From the NCBI GenBank assembly GCA_036489565.1, contig DASXFN010000049.1, positions 1 to 64,000 on the forward strand: DNA of 64,000 bases, written 5' to 3'. Made by a program: the position numbers and the translations under genes. This DNA comes from JAICKN01 sp036489565 (GTDB taxonomy: Bacteria; Acidobacteriota; Terriglobia; Terriglobales; Acidobacteriaceae). The notes under the pieces are model-generated. The model saw only the letters and a list, made by a program, of their open reading frames with translations. It had not been told where the DNA came from and searched no databases. Below are positions 50,401-58,256 of this stretch, in pieces (the stretch's first letter is position 1; each line of letters starts with the position of its first letter).

Positions 50401-51449
50401 TCGAATTGCTTGACACCGTGTACCGCACCGGGGTCGCGCATGTTGGCACGGAGGTGAAGGCGGTCCTCCACCGCGCTGCAACCGGCCGGGATGAAGAGGC
50501 ATATTTCAATTTTGTTTACCAACCGTTACGAAGTGTGGAAGGAAGCGTGGAAGGAATCCTGATTCATGCCGTCGAGGTCACGAACCAGGTGCTCGCCAGA
50601 AGAGAGGTAGAAGAACGCGCTGAAGCGCTGCGGTATAGCGAAGAGCAATTGCGCAAACTATCAGAGACGCTCGACGCGGAAGTTCGTTCACGCACTCGCG
50701 AGCTGGAAGAGCGAAATGCCGATGTGCTGCGGCAATCCGGCGAACTGCGATTGCTTTCCTCGCGATTATTGCAGACCCAGGACGAGGAACGCCGGCGCAT
50801 CGCGCGAGATTTGCACGACAGCGCAGGCCAGACTCTCACAATCCTGGGAATAAACCTTGCGCAACTTGTCCAAAGGGCTGGGCGGAAATCACCAGAACTC
50901 GCGGCCGACGCGGAGAAGACGCAAGAGCTGGTCCAGCAACTACACCGCGAGATACGGACAGCTTCCTATCTGCTGCATCCTCCGCTTTTGGATGAAAACG
51001 GCCTGAACTCCGCTCTCAGCTGGTACATCCAGGGCCTCAGCGAACGCAGCAATATTGATATCCGGCTCGACATTCCCGACGAGTTCGGAAGGCTTCCCCG
51101 TGATATGGAACTGGTGGCGTTTCGGCTGGTCCAGGAATCTTTGACCAACATTCACCGTCATTCGGGCAGTGAGACTGCCGTCATCCGGATTGCTCGCGAA
51201 AAAGACAGAATTACCCTCGAAATCCGCGACCAAGGCAAGGGAATATCACCCGCGAAATTGGCGGAAATTCAATCCGAAGGCTCTGGCGTAGGCATCCGAG
51301 GCATGCGGGAACGGCTTCGCCAATTTGATGGCAACATGAGTATCGAATCGGACGCTTCCGGCACCCGGATCTTTGTGACGATTCCCTTTTCCCCAGCCGC
51401 CATCCCCGAAGAAGTACGTGGCAACAAGCCGTCGCAGGCGATCGCCTGA
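47493..51449 (+). CDS. Hybrid sensor kinase with two receivers and two different histidine-kinase cores
   Basis: 1318 residues. Order: NarL-type receiver at the N-terminus (ILIVDDQETVRSGI, LVLMDVSMPGMDG); PAS-like region (NFPINIVWGPSYNQIYNDGY); GAF-like region; HisKA with SNVSHEFRTPL (His ~490) and HATPase (NLLSNAFKF, DTGTGIP, GSGIGLAL); second receiver near 769-885 (ILLADDNADMREY, LILSDVMMPRMDG, VKPF); PAS near 910; coiled coil; HisKA_3 with RIARDLHDSAGQTL (His ~1108) and a second HATPase (VQESLTNIHRHSG, GVGIRGMRER). No membrane segment, so it is cytoplasmic. The ATG at 47493 has GGGAGGG 3 nt away; a GTG at 47397 would add 32 residues. No separate output regulator is adjacent. Confidence 0.88.
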   Translation: MSFHILIVDDQETVRSGIRSLLSARPRWTICGEAADGTDAIEKAEALHPDLVLMDVSMPGMDGLQATRAIKLRIPGTRVIIVSQNDPLVVRQQAKEVGASAWVAKADLARDLLPTIERIFVGSHSEPLNKTTSSTPEEPSLAWLTGGGEMGKLIRSMDWSATPLGPLESWPHGLRTTVSLCLSSNFPINIVWGPSYNQIYNDGYRVVVGERHPEGMGMAYDKCWASAWPAIGKPFERAWAGETSFLENQRMYLTRNGYLEETFFTFSLSPIRDEKGMVVGLFHPVTETTAKMLSERRTKALRELAGNTSEARSLEAAFALSAKTLASQELDLPFVLLYSLSKDGTEAHLLESVGIKQGLKASPKVIRLAENGDDVWPLAAVLASDAIVEVGQLHNRFGAFACGPYEEGSNLAVARALRVPGQDSALGIFIAGVSPRLPFNQDYRGHLEQVGTATATALANALAYEREKQRAEALAEIDRAKTAFFSNVSHEFRTPLTLMLGPLEDSLAQPEGMSAANRERLDLAHRNSLRLLKLVNTLLDFSRIEAGRIQASYEPTDLALFTAELASVFRSAVERAGMKLTIDCPSLSEVVYVDREMWEKIVLNLLSNAFKFTFEGEIAVSLSLVGSSAELTVRDTGTGIPTDEISRLFERFHRVKGAHGRSYEGSGIGLALVQELVKLHGGNVSVQSVLDRGTTFSVSIPLGKNHLPADRIGRARTTASESVRGEAYLEEALRWLPQGEVIGDEVPVMPLISPSAPSALPIQEMEQRPRILLADDNADMREYVQRLLRERYDVVAVANGESAMESAHEQLPDLILSDVMMPRMDGFQLLRAVRADQGLKNVPVILLSARAGEESRVEGLDAGADDYLVKPFSARELQARIRSHLAMARIRREAAVLERRLRDEAELERNRIHELFVQAPAAIGLLSGPEHRWTFANSEYLNISRRNNAEELIGKTIRESLPELRGQPFFELLDTVYRTGVAHVGTEVKAVLHRAATGRDEEAYFNFVYQPLRSVEGSVEGILIHAVEVTNQVLARREVEERAEALRYSEEQLRKLSETLDAEVRSRTRELEERNADVLRQSGELRLLSSRLLQTQDEERRRIARDLHDSAGQTLTILGINLAQLVQRAGRKSPELAADAEKTQELVQQLHREIRTASYLLHPPLLDENGLNSALSWYIQGLSERSNIDIRLDIPDEFGRLPRDMELVAFRLVQESLTNIHRHSGSETAVIRIAREKDRITLEIRDQGKGISPAKLAEIQSEGSGVGIRGMRERLRQFDGNMSIESDASGTRIFVTIPFSPAAIPEEVRGNKPSQAIA

Positions 51450-51515
51450 AGTCGTAATCCACTCGCTTCGTTTTGCCTGCAAACCTCGTCCAGAAGTTAA
51501 AACTCGGAACAGCGG

Positions 51516-51737
51516 CTAACTGTCTTTGCGATATAGAAGATTGCGCATGGCTTCCCTGCGGGCGGCATTCCCTTCGCGAGTCGTCTTGCGGCCTTCGGCG
51601 TCCATGCGAGATTGAGTTGTAGAGGCAGTCTCGTCGGACGTACTGCAATCGGGGCAGCGGTTGGCGAAGCCAGGCTTATCCGGCTTCAACTCAAATTCTT
51701 CTCCGCAAACGGCGCAAGTTTTGATCGGAAAGACCAT
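51516..51737 (-). CDS. Small zinc-ribbon protein
   Basis: 73 residues from the ATG at 51737 (MVFPIKTCAVCGEEFE); an ATG at 51761 would add 8. CAVC and CPDC knuckles about 21 residues apart form a zinc ribbon. A polar, Arg-rich tail follows (TTREGNAARREAMRNLLYR). Neither start has a clear ribosome binding site. It lies convergent to the kinase gene. Function unknown. Confidence 0.65.
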   Translation of the reverse strand: MVFPIKTCAVCGEEFELKPDKPGFANRCPDCSTSDETASTTQSRMDAEGRKTTREGNAARREAMRNLLYRKDS

Positions 51738-51886
51738 CGTCCAATGATACGACGTTCCCATCGCTCAAATAAAGCGGGGCCAAACGTTCATTCACACAAG
51801 TCAAAAAGACTCATGAAGCCATAATCCATATTGACTGCCGGTGTAACAATGAACCGCGACGGAAACGTCCGAGGTAAGGCAGCATG

Positions 51887-52336
51887 CTACCGCTTGCCGA
51901 TCAGGCTCGCATGGCTTGCGACGCATTGCCACCGGTCACCGATAAGAATCCAAGTGTCGGTAAAGCGGCCCACGTGATCAAACGGCCGGTCGCGATAGCG
52001 CCCCTCCGCGTGATATACCCCCACGACAATCGCCGTGCTTCCATACAGTTTGATTGAGACATCGCGAATGCTCATGGTGGCAGGCTTATAGAGGGGATCG
52101 CGGATATCGGACAGGTATTTGGTTCGATCGCTTACTGTGCCGTCCCATTCCGTATTCACGAAGTCCGGGCTGACAAGCCTTTCAAGTGCGCCCGCGTCGT
52201 GAAGTAGCTGAGCCTGGTCCCACATTTTTTCCAGCGCAATGAGCTTTTCCTCCTGGTTGGCAGAAGGGCTTTGCGCGAGCGCAGGAAGAGAAAGCAGAAA
52301 AATAAGTGGCAGAAGGATTAATTTTCGCTGCAACAT
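51887..52336 (-). CDS. Secreted NTF2-like (DUF4440) protein
   Basis: 149 residues with a signal peptide (QRKLILLPLIFLLSLPALAQ). The mature domain is a DUF4440/SnoaL-like cone: IALEKMWDQAQLLHDAGALE, LVSPDFVNTEWDGTV, STAIVVGVYHAEGRYRDRP and TDTWILIGDRWQCVASH. Such periplasmic proteins have no assigned reaction. The start at 52336 follows a GGGAG ~12 nt away. Confidence 0.8.
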   Translation of the reverse strand: MLQRKLILLPLIFLLSLPALAQSPSANQEEKLIALEKMWDQAQLLHDAGALERLVSPDFVNTEWDGTVSDRTKYLSDIRDPLYKPATMSIRDVSIKLYGSTAIVVGVYHAEGRYRDRPFDHVGRFTDTWILIGDRWQCVASHASLIGKR

Positions 52337-52454
52337 GTACCGAGTGCTCCCTTTTGCGGATTCCACACGGTTGTGGTATCGAGCACATCGGCACAGTTGA
52401 GTTTTTGAAGAGATTACGAAAGGGCAGGCTCGCGGATGCGTGCGACAATGACAA

Positions 52455-53051
52455 TCAGGGAGCCTCAATCAACTCCATCTTCCCATCCCCTTTGCGGTGC
52501 AGCACCATCACTTTGCCTTTAGGGTCTCGGAAAACGAAAACCTCCCGGTCGCGGAACTGAGCTTCCTTAATTGCCTCTTCCAGCGTCATGGGGCGAAGCG
52601 CGACTGAATCCTCGGAACGGACAAGCTGGACTTCGGTGGACTTTTCCACCGCCGGAAATTTATGGACTAACACGGGTACGGCGGTAGCGTGGGTAAGGCC
52701 CACTGCCATTTTGGATGTTTCTTCCACCAGCGCTTTGTCATTCCAGTTTTTGCGGTCATGGCGTTTTTTAGCCACCCCGCGGGTCTTGTATTTGATCGCC
52801 TGCCGCGACAAATGCTCCAACGCCTCGCCAATGGCCGCTTTCATGCTGCTCGCCTGCGCCAAGCCTACCAGCGGCCCGTTGCGCGGTGTAATGGTGATTT
52901 CCGCCTTATGGCGGCGCTTTTCCACCGACAAAATAATTTTGCCGTCAAATTTATCGCCCAGAATTTTCTTTATTTTCGCGAGGCCGGTTTCTACTTCTTT
53001 GCGGATGGCGGCCGTAATTTCAAATTGCCTGCCGGTGTATTCCACATTCAT
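52455..53051 (-). CDS. hpf: Ribosome hibernation promoting factor, long form
   Basis: 198 residues. The N-terminal domain MNVEYTGRQFEITAAIRKEV, then KIKKILGDKFDGKIILSVEK and RNGPLVGLAQASSMKAAI matches HPF/RaiA. The C-terminal part (PMTLEEAIKEAQFRDREVFV, FRDPKGKVMVLHRKGDGKME) is the dimerisation domain of long HPF. It dimerises 70S ribosomes in stationary phase. The ATG at 53051 is chosen because it begins the family N-terminus and follows a GGAGAGGGG tract. It sits downstream of rpoN, the same order as in proteobacteria. Confidence 0.93.
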   Translation of the reverse strand: MNVEYTGRQFEITAAIRKEVETGLAKIKKILGDKFDGKIILSVEKRRHKAEITITPRNGPLVGLAQASSMKAAIGEALEHLSRQAIKYKTRGVAKKRHDRKNWNDKALVEETSKMAVGLTHATAVPVLVHKFPAVEKSTEVQLVRSEDSVALRPMTLEEAIKEAQFRDREVFVFRDPKGKVMVLHRKGDGKMELIEAP

Positions 53052-53176
53052 GAGCGCCCCTCTCCCGTGATTCGGGCACACCAATACTCCAAATATTGTA
53101 CGGGAAGAAAACATTTTCGGATCGAGTATGAATGAGATTTCAGAATGAAAACTACTGCGCTAACCTTCGACCTGCA

Positions 53177-54979
53177 TTAGCTCTTTTTAACTCTGCGCTG
53201 GTGGGTGCTGGGAATTCGCAGGTCCTCGCGGTACTTGGCAACCGTACGGCGGGTCACTTGGATTCCCTGCGACTGCAGAATGCGGGTGATCTGTTCATCG
53301 GTCAGCGGCCTTGTCGGGTCTTCTTCCTCAATCAATTTCTTCACGCGCCGTTTCAGAATCAATAACGATGTGTTGCCGCCCTCCGGCCCCTGCACGCTCT
53401 CGCTGAAGAAGTAACGCAGTTCAAATACACCCTGCGGCGTGTGCACATATTTGCTTGAGACCGCACGGCTTACCGTGGAAGGATGGACTCCAATCTCTTC
53501 CGCGACTTCTTTGATCATCATCGGCTTTAGTTGATCAATGCCTTGATCCAAAAAGTCCTGCTGGCGCGCCAAAATGGAATAGCAGACCTTCATGATGGTT
53601 TGCTTGCGCTGTTCGATGTTTTTGATGAGCTGAATGGCGCTCTTGTACCGCTCTTTAACGTAATTGCGGGTATCTTTGTCGTTGGTGTCGCGGTTCAGCA
53701 ATCGCTTGTAGGCGGGATTCAGACGAAGCTGAGGAACGTCTTCGTCATTCATCAGCACCAGCCATTCATCGCCGTGCTTCACGAAGGCGACATCCGGCTC
53801 GATGAGGCGCGGCTGCGTATTGTTGTAGCGTTGTCCGGGGCGAGGATCCAGCGTCCTGATGTATTCGAGCGCATGTTCCACGGCCTCGACGGGGCGGTTC
53901 ATTGCCCGGGAGATTTCCTTATACTGTTTGGCCGTGAGTGCGCGAAGATGCAGATCCACCACAGCGATGGCATCGGCAATCACTTGTCCCTGGGCCGCAA
54001 TGTCCCCATTGCCGTTTTTCTGCTCCGCCAGCCGCTGATGGTCCTTGAGCTGATAAAGCAGGCACTCCCGCAGATCACGGCAGCCGATTCCTGGAGGATC
54101 AAGCTGGCGAACCACATCTAACGCCTCGTGCAGGTCAACGACGTTAAAACCCAAATTGGTTGGGGCTTCGTGGGGGAGCGAGGCAGCGGGCGGAACGGGA
54201 TTTGGATCAGTCCGTTGAGCTTGAACTTCCTCCAGCACTGGCGGAGTAATGGCCGGATCAAGCTCCACCCCGATACCGCTAAAGGGCTCCGGATCGCCAT
54301 TACCGGTCTCACTAAGATCAGCTCCTTCGTTTGTTTCTACAATCTGTTCCTCAGCGGATCCAGAAAGCGCAGCCAGACCGAGAGCAGCCGCTTCGTTGAC
54401 CACATTTTCCACGACCGCTACATCTGTTTCAGGCGAACTGGGCGGTGCGATTCCCAACAACTCTTCGTCACTGGCAATCAGATATCCGTCTTCGTTCAAG
54501 TTTCCGATAATCAGTTCCGCCGCGCGTCGGACTTCTTTGCGCAACGGCAAAGAACCCAGTTGCCACGTCAAGTGGTCGGTAAGATTGCTGGGTTTGGAGA
54601 GGAAATTTTCGAACGAAGGGCGCTCCAGGTCCTCCATTTCGCTCCGCGTACGAAAACCCGGATCGAGGTAGTCCTGGAAAAATGATCCAAAATCAATTTC
54701 TTCAAAGGGATCTTTCTTTTCTTCCGCTGAGGCGGGACTTTCTTCGGTAGCCGCCGCGGCCTGGCGGTCGCGTTCTTCTTCTTGCCGGCCAACGTCGTCA
54801 ATCGATGGAACGCTGTCTTCCAGCTCCTCGAGGACGGGATTTTCCACCATCTCGGCAGTAATCATGTCCTTAAGCTCAAGCTTGTTGAGCGCAAGAACAC
54901 TGACCATCTGCACCAGGCCCGGCGTCAGAATCTGCCGCTGCGAGACCTTCAGATGTAATCTTGGCTGGAGTAAAACCAT
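53177..54979 (-). CDS. rpoN: RNA polymerase sigma-54 factor
   Basis: 600 residues. Region I is seen at the N-terminus (HLKVSQRQILTPGLVQM, LNKLELKDMITAEMVENPVL). Core-binding and DNA-binding parts follow: YIRTLDPRPGQRYNNTQPRL, MIKEVAEEIGVHPSTVSRAV and the RpoN box VTRRTVAKYRE near the C-terminus. It directs RNA polymerase to -24/-12 promoters with enhancer-binding activators. It is ~100 residues longer than typical, because of a long acidic, Pro-rich insertion around residues 60-110 and 180-270. It follows lptB on the same strand. Confidence 0.96.
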   Translation of the reverse strand: MVLLQPRLHLKVSQRQILTPGLVQMVSVLALNKLELKDMITAEMVENPVLEELEDSVPSIDDVGRQEEERDRQAAAATEESPASAEEKKDPFEEIDFGSFFQDYLDPGFRTRSEMEDLERPSFENFLSKPSNLTDHLTWQLGSLPLRKEVRRAAELIIGNLNEDGYLIASDEELLGIAPPSSPETDVAVVENVVNEAAALGLAALSGSAEEQIVETNEGADLSETGNGDPEPFSGIGVELDPAITPPVLEEVQAQRTDPNPVPPAASLPHEAPTNLGFNVVDLHEALDVVRQLDPPGIGCRDLRECLLYQLKDHQRLAEQKNGNGDIAAQGQVIADAIAVVDLHLRALTAKQYKEISRAMNRPVEAVEHALEYIRTLDPRPGQRYNNTQPRLIEPDVAFVKHGDEWLVLMNDEDVPQLRLNPAYKRLLNRDTNDKDTRNYVKERYKSAIQLIKNIEQRKQTIMKVCYSILARQQDFLDQGIDQLKPMMIKEVAEEIGVHPSTVSRAVSSKYVHTPQGVFELRYFFSESVQGPEGGNTSLLILKRRVKKLIEEEDPTRPLTDEQITRILQSQGIQVTRRTVAKYREDLRIPSTHQRRVKKS

Positions 54980-54984
54980 AAATC

Positions 54985-55080
54985 AGTCGTTGGTCCTTGG
55001 TCGTTGGCTCTTCATCGTTGGTTCTCTGTTAGTCTCGGTCATGGCTCTTGCCAAAGACCAACGACTAACAGCCAACGACT
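54985..55080. repeat. Inverted cgttggt-type repeat between lptB and rpoN
   Basis: agtcgttggtccttggtcgttgg on the left and accaacgact...gccaacgact on the right can form a long stem-loop. It is the only non-coding insertion in the lpt-rpoN-hpf block. Confidence 0.6.
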
Positions 55081-55084
55081 TCTT

Positions 55085-55813
55085 TCATACCAGTGAAAAA
55101 CTTTCGCCTAAATAAACTCTTCGCACTTCCGGATCATTGGCCAACTGTCCGGGGACGCCTTGACGGAAAATCCTGCCATCGTCAATGATGTAAGCCCGGT
55201 CGGTGACCGAAAGAGTCTCCCGCACGTTGTGATCTGTGATCAGCACCCCGATCCCACTGGCCTTCAATCCGCTGATAATCTTCTGCAAATCCAGTACGGC
55301 GATTGGATCAATGCCGGAGAATGGTTCATCCAGCAAAATAAACTTGGGATTGATGCACAGGGCGCGGGCAATCTCCACGCGCCGCCGCTCCCCCCCGGAA
55401 AGCGCATACCCGCGATTTTGCCGGATATGCTCCAAACCCAGTTGATCGATCAGCTGCTCCATCGTCTCCCGCCGGGCGTGCCAGGAGATGGGTTGGGCCT
55501 CAAGTACCGCGAGAATGTTCTCTTCCACAGTCAGCTTGCGGAATACCGAAGCCTCCTGGGGAAGGTAGCTGATGCCATACTGGCGCGCCCGCAGGTACAT
55601 GGGCACGTCCGTGATATCTTCCTGGTCCACCAGGATGCGGCCTGTATCGGGGGGGATTAGACCAACAATACTGTAGAAGGTCGTGGTCTTGCCGGCGCCG
55701 TTAGGTCCAAGTAAACCAACAACTTCGCCCTGCTCGACCCGCAAACTTACCCCGTTAACAACTCGGCGTCCGCGATAGGATTTTCCGATTTCGTCGGTGG
55801 CCAGAGTAGGCAT
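55085..55813 (-). CDS. lptB: LPS export ABC transporter ATP-binding protein
   Basis: 242 residues. Walker A GPNGAGKTTTFY, signature LSGGERRRVEIARAL, Walker B FILLDEPFSGIDP and the switch His in LITDHNVRET. It powers LPS extraction from the inner membrane with LptF/G (not in this window). Its ATG follows the lptC/A stop with no gap (TAAATG). Upstream is the LptC-LptA-like fusion and downstream rpoN, as in the classical lpt-rpoN locus. Confidence 0.96.
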   Translation of the reverse strand: MPTLATDEIGKSYRGRRVVNGVSLRVEQGEVVGLLGPNGAGKTTTFYSIVGLIPPDTGRILVDQEDITDVPMYLRARQYGISYLPQEASVFRKLTVEENILAVLEAQPISWHARRETMEQLIDQLGLEHIRQNRGYALSGGERRRVEIARALCINPKFILLDEPFSGIDPIAVLDLQKIISGLKASGIGVLITDHNVRETLSVTDRAYIIDDGRIFRQGVPGQLANDPEVRRVYLGESFSLV

Positions 55814-58177
55814 TTATCGTGCCATTTGCGTGTGGGTTACAGCGGGGAGCTGTGTGCTGCCTTCAACGAGCACCCTATCATCGTGTTTAAAAAAAGTCAA
55901 TGAAACCCCGGTAATCTTGCCATGTTCGGCATCAAAAATGCTAGGAGAATTTCCGCTCAGGACGAATTTATCCTCTGCGGCAATGTAGGTGAGGTTCCCT
56001 CCCTTAGCCTGGCGACCCGGCTGGGTGACTGAAACGTTCCCGCTGGCGACAATTCGCTCAATTTTCCCGGGCGAGGCAGTATCTTTCGCCGCATCTTTTA
56101 CCGTGCTTTGCCCATTCGGCTTGGGCGTCTGCGCCGCCAGGAACACATCCATACGATTCGCTGTAAGTGTAAGATCCGATCCTTTGGCCGATACGCCACC
56201 GTCAAAATGAATTTGCCGTTCATGGTCGGTGTATTGCAGCTTGCTCGATGTAATCGTAATTGGGGTGACTTTACCGCTCTTGTCGGTCTGCATCAGGACG
56301 GTGGAGACCGGCGCCGCATCGGAACCAGCCGCCAGCACGAAGCGCCGGTCGCGATCAAACTGGATGGACGAAGCCTGTACGAGGTTGGCGTCCTGCCACA
56401 AACGCGCTCCTCCGGTGAACAATGCCACCGATGGCGTTTTATGGACTGTCATTTTTTGCGCGGTCACATGGATGGGCGAGGATGAGGCCAGCAGCGCGCC
56501 GTTCGGCTGAGGCTTCATATCGTTATAAGTGGCTTTGACGTCGCCTTCCGCATCCGCGTCTCCGGTGGCGCGATTCAACTGGATTGTCTGCGCGCTCACG
56601 CTCATGGCCGTGCTTGCAATCCGCGGCGACCCAGTCAACACCAGCACCTGATCGGCGGCGGTGTAATGGCCCTTTTCCGCCCACGCCTTCTGATCTTTGT
56701 CTGTGTAGAGAAGGTTCCCCTGCTGCGTGAAAGATTCCACGCCACTTCCGGGACGAAAATTCACATCCAGCATATCGCTGGTGCTGACGCGATCCGGCCG
56801 GCCCGCACTGCTTACCACAATGCGCGCGGAAGGCGAGCCATGAAGCTGCGTCATTTGCCCCTGATCATTAAATTGGGCGATGAACTGGCCCGCCGTGACC
56901 AATGTTTGTTGCGTATGTGGCTTGTTAGCCGTCGGCTTGGCGGTGGTTTTTGGCTCGACTTCACGAATCGCGATTTGCGGCGGGCCAAATGTTTCCGCGT
57001 ATTTCAAAAAACGGCCCTTGGCGATGACGAAATTCATGGCGGGAGCGGTGAGTTCGATATCCTGGGCGGCGGATTTTTCGGAGGATGACTTCTGGTGTTG
57101 CAGTAGGCGCACATTGTCTTCGGCACGGACGCTGGTCAGAATATTCTTTTCCGCGAAGTGCAGCACCGCATGGCCCGCGGTCATTTGGATGGCCGGCTTT
57201 TGCGTGGCTGGCTCTTGTAAGGCAGCGTTTTTTGACGTGCCGGCTTGCTCGGGTGCGGGCTCACTTTGCAGCTGCACATTTCCCGAAAGGACCGCCTGGC
57301 GCAGTCCACTTCCCTTCCCACTGAGTTGCAACTCCAACTGACTGGCCTGCGCTTCGGTAATTTCCTTGGCCTTCTCCGCCATGTGAACGTTGCCGCTTGC
57401 CAGCACTCGTTGCACTTTATTGTCCGCAGCGAGGAACAATACCACCTTGTCCGCGTCAATATTTTTGTCGCTGCCTGCGGCATGCACCTGTTGCAGCGTA
57501 ACCGTTCGGGAGGTCTTGGCAATCACGGCCTTCGCCGCGTTGATCCGTGCCGGTTGTTCGCTATTAGTTGTGATCTGAATTTGCGAGTGCAGCGTAAGCG
57601 CACCGGTTTTGGCGGCATAATCGGCGCCCACCGCCGAACCGCTGGCCTGCGGAATTTGAAATTCCACTTTCTGCGTCGTGTAACCATCGCCGGTCTTTTG
57701 ATTGAATACCAGGCCGCTGGTCTTCAGGTGGATGGGATTCTTGAGTTCTTCGGGAACGGACTGGTCGGGGCTGGCGATCCCCGCCGGATTCGCTTCCAGA
57801 TCAATCTGCACTTCGCCCCGCGCGGTCACATTCCCAGTTTGCGGATCATACTCGAAATCATCTCCGTAGATCTGGTCGAAACGGCTGGAGTCTGCGCCGT
57901 ACACAGTGATGTTGACGTTATGCAGTTCGGCGATCAGGCCCTTTTTGTACTCGATCGCCTTGCTTGCCTGAATTTTGAAAAGGGTGCGCGAGCCGTCGGA
58001 TTTGGAAATCGTGAAACCATCCGCGCTCTGCTTGATTTCGAATCCCATCCTGCCCGGAACTTCCTTCAGCGCATTTTCCACCCGCCACTTGGCATAGAAA
58101 TAGGCCCCCGCCACGATCGCAAGCATGAAAATGACAGCGATAGCGAACCACGTTCGCAGGCGGGAGACGAGGGGCAT
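55814..58177 (-). CDS. LptC-LptA (OstA) fusion-type LPS transport protein
   Basis: 787 residues. A single N-terminal membrane helix (FAIAVIFMLAIVAGAYFYA) is followed by an LptC-like periplasmic part (ALKEVPGRMGFEIKQSADGF). Several OstA/LptA-like beta-jellyroll segments follow (AKAVIAKTSRTVTLQQVHAA, VQRVLASGNVHMAEK, RIVASGNVSVTQPGRQAKGG). LptC and LptA are usually separate proteins of ~190 residues each. Here one chain could form much of the periplasmic bridge. The ATG at 58177 is chosen; an upstream one adds unlikely sequence. Directly upstream of lptB. Confidence 0.85.
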   Translation of the reverse strand: MPLVSRLRTWFAIAVIFMLAIVAGAYFYAKWRVENALKEVPGRMGFEIKQSADGFTISKSDGSRTLFKIQASKAIEYKKGLIAELHNVNITVYGADSSRFDQIYGDDFEYDPQTGNVTARGEVQIDLEANPAGIASPDQSVPEELKNPIHLKTSGLVFNQKTGDGYTTQKVEFQIPQASGSAVGADYAAKTGALTLHSQIQITTNSEQPARINAAKAVIAKTSRTVTLQQVHAAGSDKNIDADKVVLFLAADNKVQRVLASGNVHMAEKAKEITEAQASQLELQLSGKGSGLRQAVLSGNVQLQSEPAPEQAGTSKNAALQEPATQKPAIQMTAGHAVLHFAEKNILTSVRAEDNVRLLQHQKSSSEKSAAQDIELTAPAMNFVIAKGRFLKYAETFGPPQIAIREVEPKTTAKPTANKPHTQQTLVTAGQFIAQFNDQGQMTQLHGSPSARIVVSSAGRPDRVSTSDMLDVNFRPGSGVESFTQQGNLLYTDKDQKAWAEKGHYTAADQVLVLTGSPRIASTAMSVSAQTIQLNRATGDADAEGDVKATYNDMKPQPNGALLASSSPIHVTAQKMTVHKTPSVALFTGGARLWQDANLVQASSIQFDRDRRFVLAAGSDAAPVSTVLMQTDKSGKVTPITITSSKLQYTDHERQIHFDGGVSAKGSDLTLTANRMDVFLAAQTPKPNGQSTVKDAAKDTASPGKIERIVASGNVSVTQPGRQAKGGNLTYIAAEDKFVLSGNSPSIFDAEHGKITGVSLTFFKHDDRVLVEGSTQLPAVTHTQMAR

Positions 58178-58256
58178 CTGGGGACAGTGTACTGGAATTC
58201 TACTTACCACGAACTCCGGAACACCGCCCCGATTGCCGCGATGTAGCAACAAACAT

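Noticed and set aside
57245..58246. 333-codon plus-strand frame opposite the LptC/A gene
   Set aside because: Complementary frame of a well-supported gene; no protein-like pattern.
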